Assembly: GCA_004298625.1 (NCBI GenBank)
Contig: SCSY01000136.1
Coordinates: forward strand, 1-22,469
Direction: 5' to 3'
DNA length: 22,469 nucleotides
Origin: Nitrospirota bacterium
GTDB lineage: Bacteria > Nitrospirota > Thermodesulfovibrionia > Thermodesulfovibrionales > UBA1546
The position numbers and the translations under genes were made by a program. This document shows positions 13,681 through 21,493 of this stretch, piece after piece; position 1 is the stretch's first letter, and every line of letters begins with the position of its first letter. The notes beneath the pieces are model-generated. The model did not search any database, was not told the DNA's origin, and was given only the letters and a program-made list of their open reading frames with translations.

Positions 13681-14688
13681 ATGAGACCCACTAAAGAAGG
13701 CATAAGATTTCTGCTTGCCGTGCTGCTTATAGCAGTGGCTGCCTTTAACACAGGGAATAATCTTATTTATCTCATCCTTGCCATGATGCTCTCCATTCTC
13801 GTAATCTCGGTTGCGGCGCTGAAACTGAATTTCCTCGGCTTAGCCTTCGGTTTTTCTATAGCGCAGCCTGTTTTTGCAAAGAGCGCAACAGGGTTCAAGA
13901 CGTCATTGTCAAACAGGAAAAAAATTATTCCTTCATATTCAATACATGTAACTTTTCCCGAAGGCATGGAAGGGGAATGCATTATGCCTTATATTTCCCC
14001 GGCATCGGAGCTCTCGGTGGATATTGCCGGCATATTCAAAAAAAGGGGTCTGTACAAATACGGAGATTTTTCCATGGCGAGCAGTTTTCCGTTTATATTA
14101 TTCACAAAAAATGTTAAGGCCCATATCCGAGGAGAGGTCGTTGTATATCCGGAGATAAAGGAAATAGATGAATTAATCCCCGAGACGATAAGCTCCGATT
14201 ATGCCATGTATGTTACAAGGCCCGGCGCAGGCGATGAGTTTATGATGATACGCGAGTTCAGATACGGGGACGGTATGCGCAGGATTCAGTGGAAGGCTTC
14301 TGCAAAAACAGGAAAACTTATGGTAAAGGACGTGGGGATGGACGAACCGAGGCTTATTACTATAATCCTCGACAACATAAAACCATTGGACCAAGAGTCA
14401 TTCGAGAAGGCGGTGTCCTTTGCAGCGTCCCTTGCATATAAATTTATAAGGATCGGGTTTTTTGTCAGGCTTTTGACCTGCAAAAAGCTTATCCCCTTCG
14501 GCAGCGGAGAGGAACACCTGTTCAAGATACTGGACGCGTTGGCATTGATAGACGAGGAAGATACCTGGGAATGTCCGATGATGCACGAGATGCAGGGGAC
14601 AGGCGTGCTGATATTAAAGTCGGATGATTCGTCATTAAAAAAGGTTGCGCCGATGTGCAATATGGTGGTTTATGCCTCGGAGTTATAA
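13681..14688 (+). CDS. DUF58-domain membrane protein
   Basis: 335 residues. Two membrane helices (about 8-24 and 28-47) anchor the protein, followed by a beta-rich segment (about 50-155) and the DUF58 core with the family motif REFRYGDGMRRIQWKASAKT (191-210) followed by GKLMVKD. The C-terminal half, starting at DEPRLITIILDN, resembles a von Willebrand A-like fold but I see no full MIDAS motif. Biochemical function is unknown; DUF58 proteins nearly always travel with MoxR ATPases, which are thought to remodel them. No Shine-Dalgarno is visible before the ATG, and an in-frame stop at 13675-13677 rules out an earlier start. The 3' end overlaps the transglutaminase gene by 17 bases. Confidence 0.9.
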   Translation: MRPTKEGIRFLLAVLLIAVAAFNTGNNLIYLILAMMLSILVISVAALKLNFLGLAFGFSIAQPVFAKSATGFKTSLSNRKKIIPSYSIHVTFPEGMEGECIMPYISPASELSVDIAGIFKKRGLYKYGDFSMASSFPFILFTKNVKAHIRGEVVVYPEIKEIDELIPETISSDYAMYVTRPGAGDEFMMIREFRYGDGMRRIQWKASAKTGKLMVKDVGMDEPRLITIILDNIKPLDQESFEKAVSFAASLAYKFIRIGFFVRLLTCKKLIPFGSGEEHLFKILDALALIDEEDTWECPMMHEMQGTGVLILKSDDSSLKKVAPMCNMVVYASEL

Positions 14689-16576
14689 ACTTTTGACTGC
14701 GCTTCTTGCCTTTACCGGCTGTGTCGGCCTTGTCATAACCGGAGCGCTGAATCCTTTGATGCTCATAGCCGGCGCCGGCCTTATACCCGGCTATATAAGA
14801 TTCTGGAGAGGCATGCCGGCCCTGTCGAAGTGGACAATAGGCGGGCTCTCGACGGCAACGCTTTTTCTTTTTGTAATTGATGCATTGATAATTACAGGAG
14901 ATATATTTATTGCTGTGGCGCATCTCACAATAGCGTTTCAGGCAATAAAAAGTTTTGACCTCAAAGAGCCGTGGGACCATCTTCAGGTATATTTTATGTC
15001 GTTGCTTCAATTGATTATCGCCTCCGAGCTCACAAGGTCCCTGGCCTTTGGATTAATATTTATTATTTTTTTAATAGCGCTCGTTGCCGCCATGGTCATA
15101 TCGCATTTTCTGAAAGAGGGCGCTATAAGAAAAGTCAGACTCAGAGGGCCTGTAATAACCATATCAATCCTGACGCTGGTCGTAACAGGGATATTTTTCA
15201 TATCCGCGCCGAGGGTAAAGGGAGGGCTATGGGGTAAAAGCCGCGCCCAAAATATAAAGACCGTGGGTTTTTCGGAAAAAGTGGATTTCGGATCCTATGG
15301 AGATGTGAAGCTCGACTCCACGATTGTTATGAGAATCGAAACGTCAAAAAATGCCTTGCAGCCGTTTTACTGGAGAGGGAGGACCTTAAATTACTTTGAC
15401 GGAATATCATGGCTTGACACGATCAAGACGAGGACCGGGATTCAAAAACAAGGCAACACCTTCATAATCATCCCTGTCTTGCCTGAAAACGCATTGACTC
15501 AAAAAATATTTCTTGAACCCTTAGACTCGGAGATTATATTCGGGCTCGGGACGATTGCAAAGGTGGAGATTGACAGCAGAACAATGTTTGTTGATCATGC
15601 GGGGTCTGTCTTCACTCCGGAGAAATCAGCGAGAAGACTCGCCTACACCGTCCACAGCACATTGGACGAACCGCTTTCGGATGAGGATGCTTTTCATTAC
15701 CGGCAGTTCCCTCCTGACTTAAAAAGGCTTCCGGAGCTTGCATCGGAAATCACAAAAGGAGCGGATACAACCCTGAAAAAGGCGTTAAAAATAGAAGATT
15801 ATCTTAAGTCAAATTATAAATATTCCCTGAAGACATCCCCTCCGCAGTCCGGCGTCAATCCAATAGAAGATTTTCTCTTTAATTCAAAACAGGGTTATTG
15901 CGAACATTATGCAACTGCAATGGCGCTTATGCTCAGGGCAGCCGGAACCCCTTCGAGAATCGTTACGGGATTTCTTGAAGGAGAAAAGAATAAATACGGC
16001 GGTTATATCATAGTCAGACAGAGCGATGCACACTCGTGGGTAGAGGCAGTGATTGACGGGAAGTGGAAAAAGTTTGACCCGACCCCGCCTGCGCCTATCC
16101 CTGAGATGCCTTCGCAGGTTTCGCTGTATCTCGATTACCTGAAAATGAAATGGTACAGATATGTTGTGAATTTCAGCTCTTCGGACCAGAAAAGACTGAT
16201 AGATTACATATCCATGCCGTTTTTGAAAATGCCTGAAATGCCGGATATTAAGGTTTGCGGCGTAAGAATGCTGGCCTACGCGCTTGTCATTTTAAGCAGC
16301 AGCACCATGCTTTTTTTTCTCCTGAGGCGGTTCAGGATTTACAGGTATGGATTTGTAACGGTTAAATATCTGAAGTTCAGGAATTTCTTAAAACGCAAAG
16401 GCGCAAATATAAAAAGGTCTTCAACTCCGTCCGATGTGATGAAGGAGGCAGCGAGGCTGGGGCTCGGGGATAAGGCGGCTGATTTTATAGCGCTGTATGA
16501 GAGGGCAAGATTCGGGGGCAGGGGGATGAATGAAGAGGAAAAGAAAAAATACAAATATAAATACAGGACGTTATGA
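14672..16576 (+). CDS. TgpA-like membrane transglutaminase
   Basis: 634 residues from ATG 14672. The N-terminal region (1-180) has six or so membrane helices of the TgpA/DUF3488 type. A periplasmic part follows, with a transglutaminase-like cysteine-protease fold holding the full catalytic triad: C410 (QGYCEHYA), H454 (SDAHSWVEA) and D469 (KFDPTPPAP). A last membrane helix (about 532-552) leads to a cytoplasmic DUF4129-like tail (PSDVMKEAARLGL, ERARFGG). TgpA-type proteins act on proteins or peptides in the periplasm or cell envelope; the substrate here is unknown. Start choice: a frame from TTG 14645 would add nine residues with no suitably spaced ribosome site, so the ATG overlapping the DUF58 stop is preferred. 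The stop overlaps the convergent diguanylate cyclase gene by 6 bases. Confidence 0.93.
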   Translation: MPRSYKLLTALLAFTGCVGLVITGALNPLMLIAGAGLIPGYIRFWRGMPALSKWTIGGLSTATLFLFVIDALIITGDIFIAVAHLTIAFQAIKSFDLKEPWDHLQVYFMSLLQLIIASELTRSLAFGLIFIIFLIALVAAMVISHFLKEGAIRKVRLRGPVITISILTLVVTGIFFISAPRVKGGLWGKSRAQNIKTVGFSEKVDFGSYGDVKLDSTIVMRIETSKNALQPFYWRGRTLNYFDGISWLDTIKTRTGIQKQGNTFIIIPVLPENALTQKIFLEPLDSEIIFGLGTIAKVEIDSRTMFVDHAGSVFTPEKSARRLAYTVHSTLDEPLSDEDAFHYRQFPPDLKRLPELASEITKGADTTLKKALKIEDYLKSNYKYSLKTSPPQSGVNPIEDFLFNSKQGYCEHYATAMALMLRAAGTPSRIVTGFLEGEKNKYGGYIIVRQSDAHSWVEAVIDGKWKKFDPTPPAPIPEMPSQVSLYLDYLKMKWYRYVVNFSSSDQKRLIDYISMPFLKMPEMPDIKVCGVRMLAYALVILSSSTMLFFLLRRFRIYRYGFVTVKYLKFRNFLKRKGANIKRSSTPSDVMKEAARLGLGDKAADFIALYERARFGGRGMNEEEKKKYKYKYRTL

Positions 16577-17497
16577 ATAGGCCTTGTTTTTGCCGGCTGC
16601 TTTAGCCTTATATAAGGCTTTGTCCGCGTCTTCAAGAATCTCTTCCCATTTATTCTCCAGTTTTTCCATATCAAATGCTGCCGCGCCGCAGCTTATAGTC
16701 AGGATGCCGTTGGCGGAGCCCTTATGCTCAATGCTTAGGGCCTCAATGCTTTCTCTGACTTTTTCCGCGACGGTTAGCGTGCTGGTCAGGTCCTGATCGG
16801 GAATGATGATAACCATTTCTTCTCCGCCGTATCTGAAAACCTCATCAGACATGCGGATGGAAAGCCTGATAGAGTTTGCGACTCTTCTGAGGATATTATC
16901 TCCTGCGAGGTGGCCGTAAGTATCATTATAAAGCTTAAAGTTGTCTATATCGCACATGATTATGCCGTAAGACTGCGCATATCTGCAGGCGCGGTGATGT
17001 ATCTTTTCTATGTTTTCATAGAAGCTAAGCCGGTTGCCGATCCCCATAACAGTGTCCATCCTGACCAGCTCTTCAAGCTGCAGATTTAATCTCCGGAGGC
17101 TTTCATTTTTCTCATTGAGCTCTTTTTCGAGATTCAATATGCGCTCGCCGGTCCTGACCCTTACCTGCAATTCATTTCTCTCGAAAGGCTTGGTGACATA
17201 ATCATCCGCTCCTATCTTAAGCCCCTCGATTATGTCCTCCTTCTTATCGCGCGCCGTAAGTATGATGAAATAAACATATCCCCGGTCTGTCACGGAGCGG
17301 ATCATCCTGCAAAGAGAAAGGCCGTCTATTTCAGGCATCATCCAGTCCGCTATTATAAATTTCACATTCTGGCGCTCAAAGATTTCCAGCGCCTGCCGGC
17401 CATTTTCGGCAACTAACACCTCGTATCCCCAGTCTTCGAGGGTCTTCTGCAGAAGCTTTCTGGTAATAAGATCATCGTCCGCCGCTAATATTCTCAT
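16571..17497 (-). CDS. Receiver-GGDEF response regulator, diguanylate cyclase
   Basis: 308 residues. A receiver (1-115) with the D7-D8 acidic cluster, phospho-acceptor D51 (IIADWMMP), T81 and K103, then a coiled coil (about 118-146), then a GGDEF domain with GNRLSF, DIDNFKLYND and the active-site signature GGEEM (224-228). R215-M-S-D218 lies five residues before it and is an intact inhibitory I-site, so product inhibition is expected. The enzyme should make c-di-GMP from two GTP when phosphorylated and dimerised. GGEEM differs from the commoner GGEEF at the last position, which does not remove the catalytic residues. Start choice: ATG 17495-17497, one base after the upstream kinase stop; the longer frame starting at 17554 would overlap the kinase tail and add no recognisable domain. 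It is the last gene of the binding protein-kinase-cyclase operon. Confidence 0.95.
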   Translation of the reverse strand: MRILAADDDLITRKLLQKTLEDWGYEVLVAENGRQALEIFERQNVKFIIADWMMPEIDGLSLCRMIRSVTDRGYVYFIILTARDKKEDIIEGLKIGADDYVTKPFERNELQVRVRTGERILNLEKELNEKNESLRRLNLQLEELVRMDTVMGIGNRLSFYENIEKIHHRACRYAQSYGIIMCDIDNFKLYNDTYGHLAGDNILRRVANSIRLSIRMSDEVFRYGGEEMVIIIPDQDLTSTLTVAEKVRESIEALSIEHKGSANGILTISCGAAAFDMEKLENKWEEILEDADKALYKAKAAGKNKAYS

Positions 17498-17498
17498 C

Positions 17499-20400
17499 TC
17501 ACCCGTCCCCTCTGCCCAGACTTTTCGCAAAATCTTCCAGATACGATATCTCACGCTTTAGTTTTTCTATCAGCGGCATTATATCGGAAATATCCTCGCT
17601 TCTCCCTTTATCTTCGATGTCGAGGGCAAGGGCAGACGCCCTGTCAGCGCTCAACATGCCTGCAGCGCCCTTAATGCCATGGCAGTATTTCTGTACCGCG
17701 CCTGCATCGCCTGCCTTTGCCGCTTCTTCCACAGCCTTTATCTGTTCGGGCACATGGTTCAAAAACTCGCCAAGCATACTCTTGAAAAATTCAATATCAT
17801 TATCGAACCTTGCCATTGCGCTCTTTATATCAACGGGCGATTCCTTTGATATTTCATCGCTTGCAGAAGCGGTCAAAATAGATTCCTGAATTACTGCTTC
17901 TTTTGGAACCTCCGGCATATCAGACGGTTTTTCTATTATGGACCTCGCCCATTTTTTGATAATGCCGAACATCTCCTGAGGGTTTACAGGCTTTGCGATA
18001 TAGTCGTCCATGCCGGCCTCAATGCAGCGTTCCCGATCTCCTTTCAAGGCATGGGCTGTTATCGCGATGATAATGTTGCGTCTTTTGCTATCCTCCTTTT
18101 CTCGTATTATCTTTGTGGCCTCGAATCCATCCAGCTCGGGCATCTGCACGTCCATGAGAATAATGTCATATTTATTTTTATCAACAGCCTCGACAGCGAG
18201 ACGGCCGTTTGCCGCAACATCAACATTGCCGTATCCCGCCTTTTTAAGCATGGTTACGACAAACTGCCGGCTTATGGGATTATCTTCAGCTATCAGGAAG
18301 CGGATATTCCGGAACTTTGTCTCTTCGATTGTGTATTTGGTAATAACAGCGGGTTTTGCGCCGACCTTTTCCATCGGGCCTTCGGCGCTTACCGTAGCTG
18401 CTATCGTATCGAACAGTAAAGACTGTTTTACGGGCTTTACAAGATAGCCGCTGCACCCTATTTCCTTCAGATACGCGACGTCTCCGCGGCCTCCAAGCGA
18501 TGTTATGATTATTATTGCAGTGTCTTTTATCTCAGACGTGTTTTTTATTATTATTGACGCCTGTTCTCCGTCCATCCCGGGCATCTGCATATCAAGCAAT
18601 AAAACCCTGAATGGATTTCCCGAATGTGCGGCCTCTTTTAGCGCCTTTATAGCCTGAGATCCTCCCGAAACTGCCTCTGCTTCGCAGCCAAAGCCCTCGA
18701 GCATTTTTATGAGTATGGTCCTGTTTGTCTCGTTATCGTCGGCAATAAGTATTCTCATCGCCCCTATATCGGGGAAAGCATCTTCTTTGATTGCATCTTT
18801 TACCTCCTGTTTTTCAAAAGTCACCGTGAACCAGAACCTGCTGCCTTTGCCCGGTTCGCTCTCAACCCCTATTTCACCACCCATCATATTGACCAGTTTC
18901 CTCGATATTGCCAATCCAAGCCCTGTGCCTCCATACAGTCGTGTTGTGCTGCCGTCTGCCTGCACAAACGCGTCAAATATTGCTTTCTTCTTTTCCTCCG
19001 CTATGCCCGTTCCCGTATCGGTGATAGAAAAATATATTGTGACAAAGCCGTCTGTTTCTTCCTTTACCTCCGCCCGTAGTATTACTTCTCCTTTGGCCGT
19101 AAACTTGACTGCATTGCTGCCGAGATTTAAAAGTATCTGACGAATCCTGCCGGAATCTCCCTTAACCAGCGATGGAACATCATGATGGACCAAACATGCA
19201 AGTTCCAATCCTTTTTCGGATGCCTGCGGGGCAAGTATGTCGGCAACCCCTTCGACTGTCAGCCTTAGATTGAAATCTATAACATCGAGCGATAGTTTGC
19301 TGGCCTCTATCTTTGAGAAATCAAGGATGTTGTTTATGATATCGAGTAATGCATAGGCGCTTTTCTGGGCATTATTAAGATAATCCCGCTGCTCTTCCGT
19401 AAGTTCCGTATTGAGCGCCAGAGCCGTCATTCCCATTATTCCGTTCATGGGCGTGCGTATCTCGTGGCTCATATTTGCGAGGAATTCCGATTTAAGTCTG
19501 TTTGCATCTTCTGCGGCGCGCTTCGCTTCAATAAGCTCATTCCTGTTTGCCTCAATTTTTATATAAGCATTCTCAAGTTCACCGGATTTAAATTCCATGT
19601 CTTCTAATGTCTTCTGGAGGGCGTCCTCGGCCTCTTTTCTCTGAGTAATATCATGGAAGATGCCCCGGAACATGACCGGCTTCCCGTCTTTGAAATTACA
19701 GTCAATGTTGCCTACCAGCATAACCGTCCTGTTGTCTCTCGTTACAAACTTCGTCTCGACATTATTGATTTTTTTCCCTGACAGGAGGTCCTCAAAAAAT
19801 TTTGCGAAACGCTGTCTCTCGTCGGGATGGACAACATTGAAAAAAGACATATTCTCTATCCCGGACTCCTTATAACCGAGTTTTTCGCGCCAGGCCCTGT
19901 TAACGAACCTGATGGTCCCGTCGGGCGCAATAATCTGAATGAGGTCGCTCGCGCTTTCAAAAAGGTCCCTGTATCTTTCCTCGCTCGCCCGCATGTCTTC
20001 CTCTGCCTTAATTAATGCCTTCAGCGGCATAGACTTCAAAACATGAAAAACCAGCCCTCCCATCACAAAAGCGCCAAGACCTATAAAAAATGTTCTGCCG
20101 ATTAGTGGAACTAAAGATTGGTGCATCTCTACTTTTCCGATTGGAACTCCGGAGTCATAAATTACAACCTGCTTTTTAATTACAGGCCTCCTTACATGTC
20201 TGTCCATCTCAACAACCACAGTCCCGTCCATTTGCAAAACTCTCGTTTCTTCGTCGAGGTTAACATCCTCTGCCTTTGAGATTATTTCAAGCAGCCTTAT
20301 ATTTTCATACTGCCACATCTCCGGATTCCTGCTTATGATGCCGCTGATATCATGAGCAATAAACCCGACATCTGCCTGGAGATCCCCTGCCATATACTGA

Positions 20401-20507
20401 TAGGAAGACATAAAATAACCTGCCGGGATGCCTGCTACAAATAAAACAACAATGAACCCGGCAAATAGAGTAATCTTTCTGGATAATGTTTTTTGTTTTG
20501 GAGCCAT
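17499..20507 (-). CDS. Hybrid sensor histidine kinase (PAS-HisKA-HATPase-REC-REC-HPt)
   Basis: 1002 residues. Membrane helices at about 11-33 and 136-157 enclose a periplasmic region of about 100 residues. Inside come PAS (180-292), a coiled coil (295-340), HisKA with H348 (MSHEIRTPMNG), HATPase with NAVKFT, DTGTGI and GGTGLGLAIS, a first receiver with D639 (LLLDMQMPGMDG), a second receiver with D786 (ILMDVQMPELDG) and a C-terminal HPt domain with H943 (CHGIKGAAG). This is a complete His-Asp-His relay of the BarA/LuxQ type that needs an external receiver as final acceptor; the receiver-GGDEF protein encoded one base downstream is the obvious candidate. Its ATG follows the binding-protein stop after 3 bases with no strong ribosome site, suggesting coupled translation and a ligand-sensing partnership across the periplasm. 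Confidence 0.96.
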   Translation of the reverse strand: MAPKQKTLSRKITLFAGFIVVLFVAGIPAGYFMSSYQYMAGDLQADVGFIAHDISGIISRNPEMWQYENIRLLEIISKAEDVNLDEETRVLQMDGTVVVEMDRHVRRPVIKKQVVIYDSGVPIGKVEMHQSLVPLIGRTFFIGLGAFVMGGLVFHVLKSMPLKALIKAEEDMRASEERYRDLFESASDLIQIIAPDGTIRFVNRAWREKLGYKESGIENMSFFNVVHPDERQRFAKFFEDLLSGKKINNVETKFVTRDNRTVMLVGNIDCNFKDGKPVMFRGIFHDITQRKEAEDALQKTLEDMEFKSGELENAYIKIEANRNELIEAKRAAEDANRLKSEFLANMSHEIRTPMNGIMGMTALALNTELTEEQRDYLNNAQKSAYALLDIINNILDFSKIEASKLSLDVIDFNLRLTVEGVADILAPQASEKGLELACLVHHDVPSLVKGDSGRIRQILLNLGSNAVKFTAKGEVILRAEVKEETDGFVTIYFSITDTGTGIAEEKKKAIFDAFVQADGSTTRLYGGTGLGLAISRKLVNMMGGEIGVESEPGKGSRFWFTVTFEKQEVKDAIKEDAFPDIGAMRILIADDNETNRTILIKMLEGFGCEAEAVSGGSQAIKALKEAAHSGNPFRVLLLDMQMPGMDGEQASIIIKNTSEIKDTAIIIITSLGGRGDVAYLKEIGCSGYLVKPVKQSLLFDTIAATVSAEGPMEKVGAKPAVITKYTIEETKFRNIRFLIAEDNPISRQFVVTMLKKAGYGNVDVAANGRLAVEAVDKNKYDIILMDVQMPELDGFEATKIIREKEDSKRRNIIIAITAHALKGDRERCIEAGMDDYIAKPVNPQEMFGIIKKWARSIIEKPSDMPEVPKEAVIQESILTASASDEISKESPVDIKSAMARFDNDIEFFKSMLGEFLNHVPEQIKAVEEAAKAGDAGAVQKYCHGIKGAAGMLSADRASALALDIEDKGRSEDISDIMPLIEKLKREISYLEDFAKSLGRGDG

Positions 20508-20510
20508 ATT

Positions 20511-21344
20511 CTACTTTCGTGTCACAAGATACCCGTTTTCCTCAAGTATCCTGATGCTCTTAGCAGTAAACAGATACGATATAAATTTTTCTGCCTGCCC
20601 GGATGTTTTATCCGTAGTGACAATATAATAAGGCTTATAAAGCTTATATGAGCCTTTGGCAAGAGCCTTTACGGATGGTTTTACGCCATTCAGAGAAAGC
20701 ACGTTCAATGAGAGTTTCTCGGAGATGATCTGGTCCAGCGTCAATGTGCCGAATGAATCAGGCGTTCTTTGAAGGGTTTCTGCACATTCCTGATCCGTAA
20801 TCGCAACTATCATGCCCGGCCGTTTATATGCCTTTTCAACAGCTTCCCTGGTTTCAGGGGAAATGCCCCTGAGGATTATGCTTGAAGTCTCCTTCTCCGG
20901 GCGGAGTATAAGGCGGATTCTCTTCCCATCCGGCCATGTGGTTTCGCTCCCCTCGTATATCCGGACAATTTCCTCAATTGTAAGATTTGATATATTATTT
21001 TTATTGGTGACAAACACGAACGGGCTCCTTGCATATTCCACTTGTTTGGCGCCCTCTTTTTTTTCGCCGTCATTCAATTCCCTGCCGCTGACAGCCACGT
21101 CAATAGCCCCTTTTAAGATAGCCTTTATCCCGCCTGTGCTTCCAAGGCTGGGCAGAACCTCCACCTTTACCCCTGGATTTTCCTTCTCGAATATATCTGC
21201 TATAGCCCTCATCGTTGCAAGCGCGCTGCCTGTGCCGCCTATTTTTATCACTTCCGCATACAGGTTAGAAACAAATAATAAACAGAAAGCCAGGACAACC
21301 GCAAATAAAGTCATTAATTGCACAGCCTCATGTCCTTTCTTCAT
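20511..21344 (-). CDS. PstS-like periplasmic substrate-binding protein
   Basis: 277 residues. A signal peptide of about 30 residues (MKKGHE, hydrophobic core, cleavage near LYA-EV) leads to a PstS-type binding fold: KIGGTGSALATMRAIADIFE (34-53) and VEVLPSLGSTGGIKAILKGA, with S/G/T-rich loops as in phosphate and other oxyanion binders. No Cys follows the signal, so it is probably soluble in the periplasm. No pstCAB permease genes are present; instead the next gene is a hybrid histidine kinase, so a sensory co-receptor role is more likely than uptake. Ligand identity (phosphate or another anion) is open. Start choice: ATG 21342-21344 has GGGAGG five bases upstream; longer starts up to 21407 would overlap the promoter. 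Confidence 0.88.
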   Translation of the reverse strand: MKKGHEAVQLMTLFAVVLAFCLLFVSNLYAEVIKIGGTGSALATMRAIADIFEKENPGVKVEVLPSLGSTGGIKAILKGAIDVAVSGRELNDGEKKEGAKQVEYARSPFVFVTNKNNISNLTIEEIVRIYEGSETTWPDGKRIRLILRPEKETSSIILRGISPETREAVEKAYKRPGMIVAITDQECAETLQRTPDSFGTLTLDQIISEKLSLNVLSLNGVKPSVKALAKGSYKLYKPYYIVTTDKTSGQAEKFISYLFTAKSIRILEENGYLVTRK

Positions 21345-21378
21345 ATTGACCTCCCGGTTCATAATTACCCTTAAACGC

Positions 21379-21407
21379 ATTATCTCAGATTTCAAATCAC
21401 TTATCAA
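21379..21407 (-). promoter_or_regulatory. Sigma-70-type promoter of the binding protein-kinase-cyclase operon
   Basis: On the minus strand, TTGATA (21407-21402), a 17-base spacer and GATAAT (21384-21379). Transcription would start near 21372, giving a 28-base leader that contains the GGGAGG site. Confidence 0.7.
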
Positions 21408-21426
21408 TAAAAAGGGGTGTTTGTAG

Positions 21427-21432
21427 TATAAT
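21427..21432 (+). promoter_or_regulatory. Candidate -10 box of mutS
   Basis: A perfect TATAAT, 61 bases before the mutS ATG. The -35 position (TCAATA, 21404-21409, 17-base spacer) is poor and overlaps the -35 of the opposite promoter, so the two may compete. Confidence 0.45.
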
Positions 21433-21436
21433 CAAT

Positions 21437-21464
21437 GCTAATCAGCAGTCAGCTATCAGCAGTA
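21437..21464. repeat. Degenerate 7-bp repeat in the mutS leader
   Basis: Four consecutive heptamers: GCTAATC, AGCAGTC, AGCTATC, AGCAGTA. The period matches the array at 9917-9993 although the unit differs. Confidence 0.55.
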
Positions 21465-21493
21465 ATATTAAATAAAAAAAATATGAGGATATA

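Noticed and set aside
16571..16576. A terminator between the convergent transglutaminase and cyclase genes
   Set aside because: The two stop codons overlap within 6 bases and no hairpin with a T run is evident at the junction; termination must occur inside the opposite gene or by other means.
17498..17554. Longer start for the diguanylate cyclase
   Set aside because: The added 19 residues overlap the kinase's HPt tail and precede the normal receiver beginning MRILAADDD.
18010..18447. Open frames antisense to the receiver domains of the hybrid kinase
   Set aside because: They mirror conserved receiver codons, have no domain, and two different frames overlap the same stretch.
21345..21407. 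Longer N-terminus for the PstS-like protein starting at TTG 21407
   Set aside because: It would overlap the -35 box, put charged residues before the signal peptide, and ignore the GGGAGG before ATG 21344.
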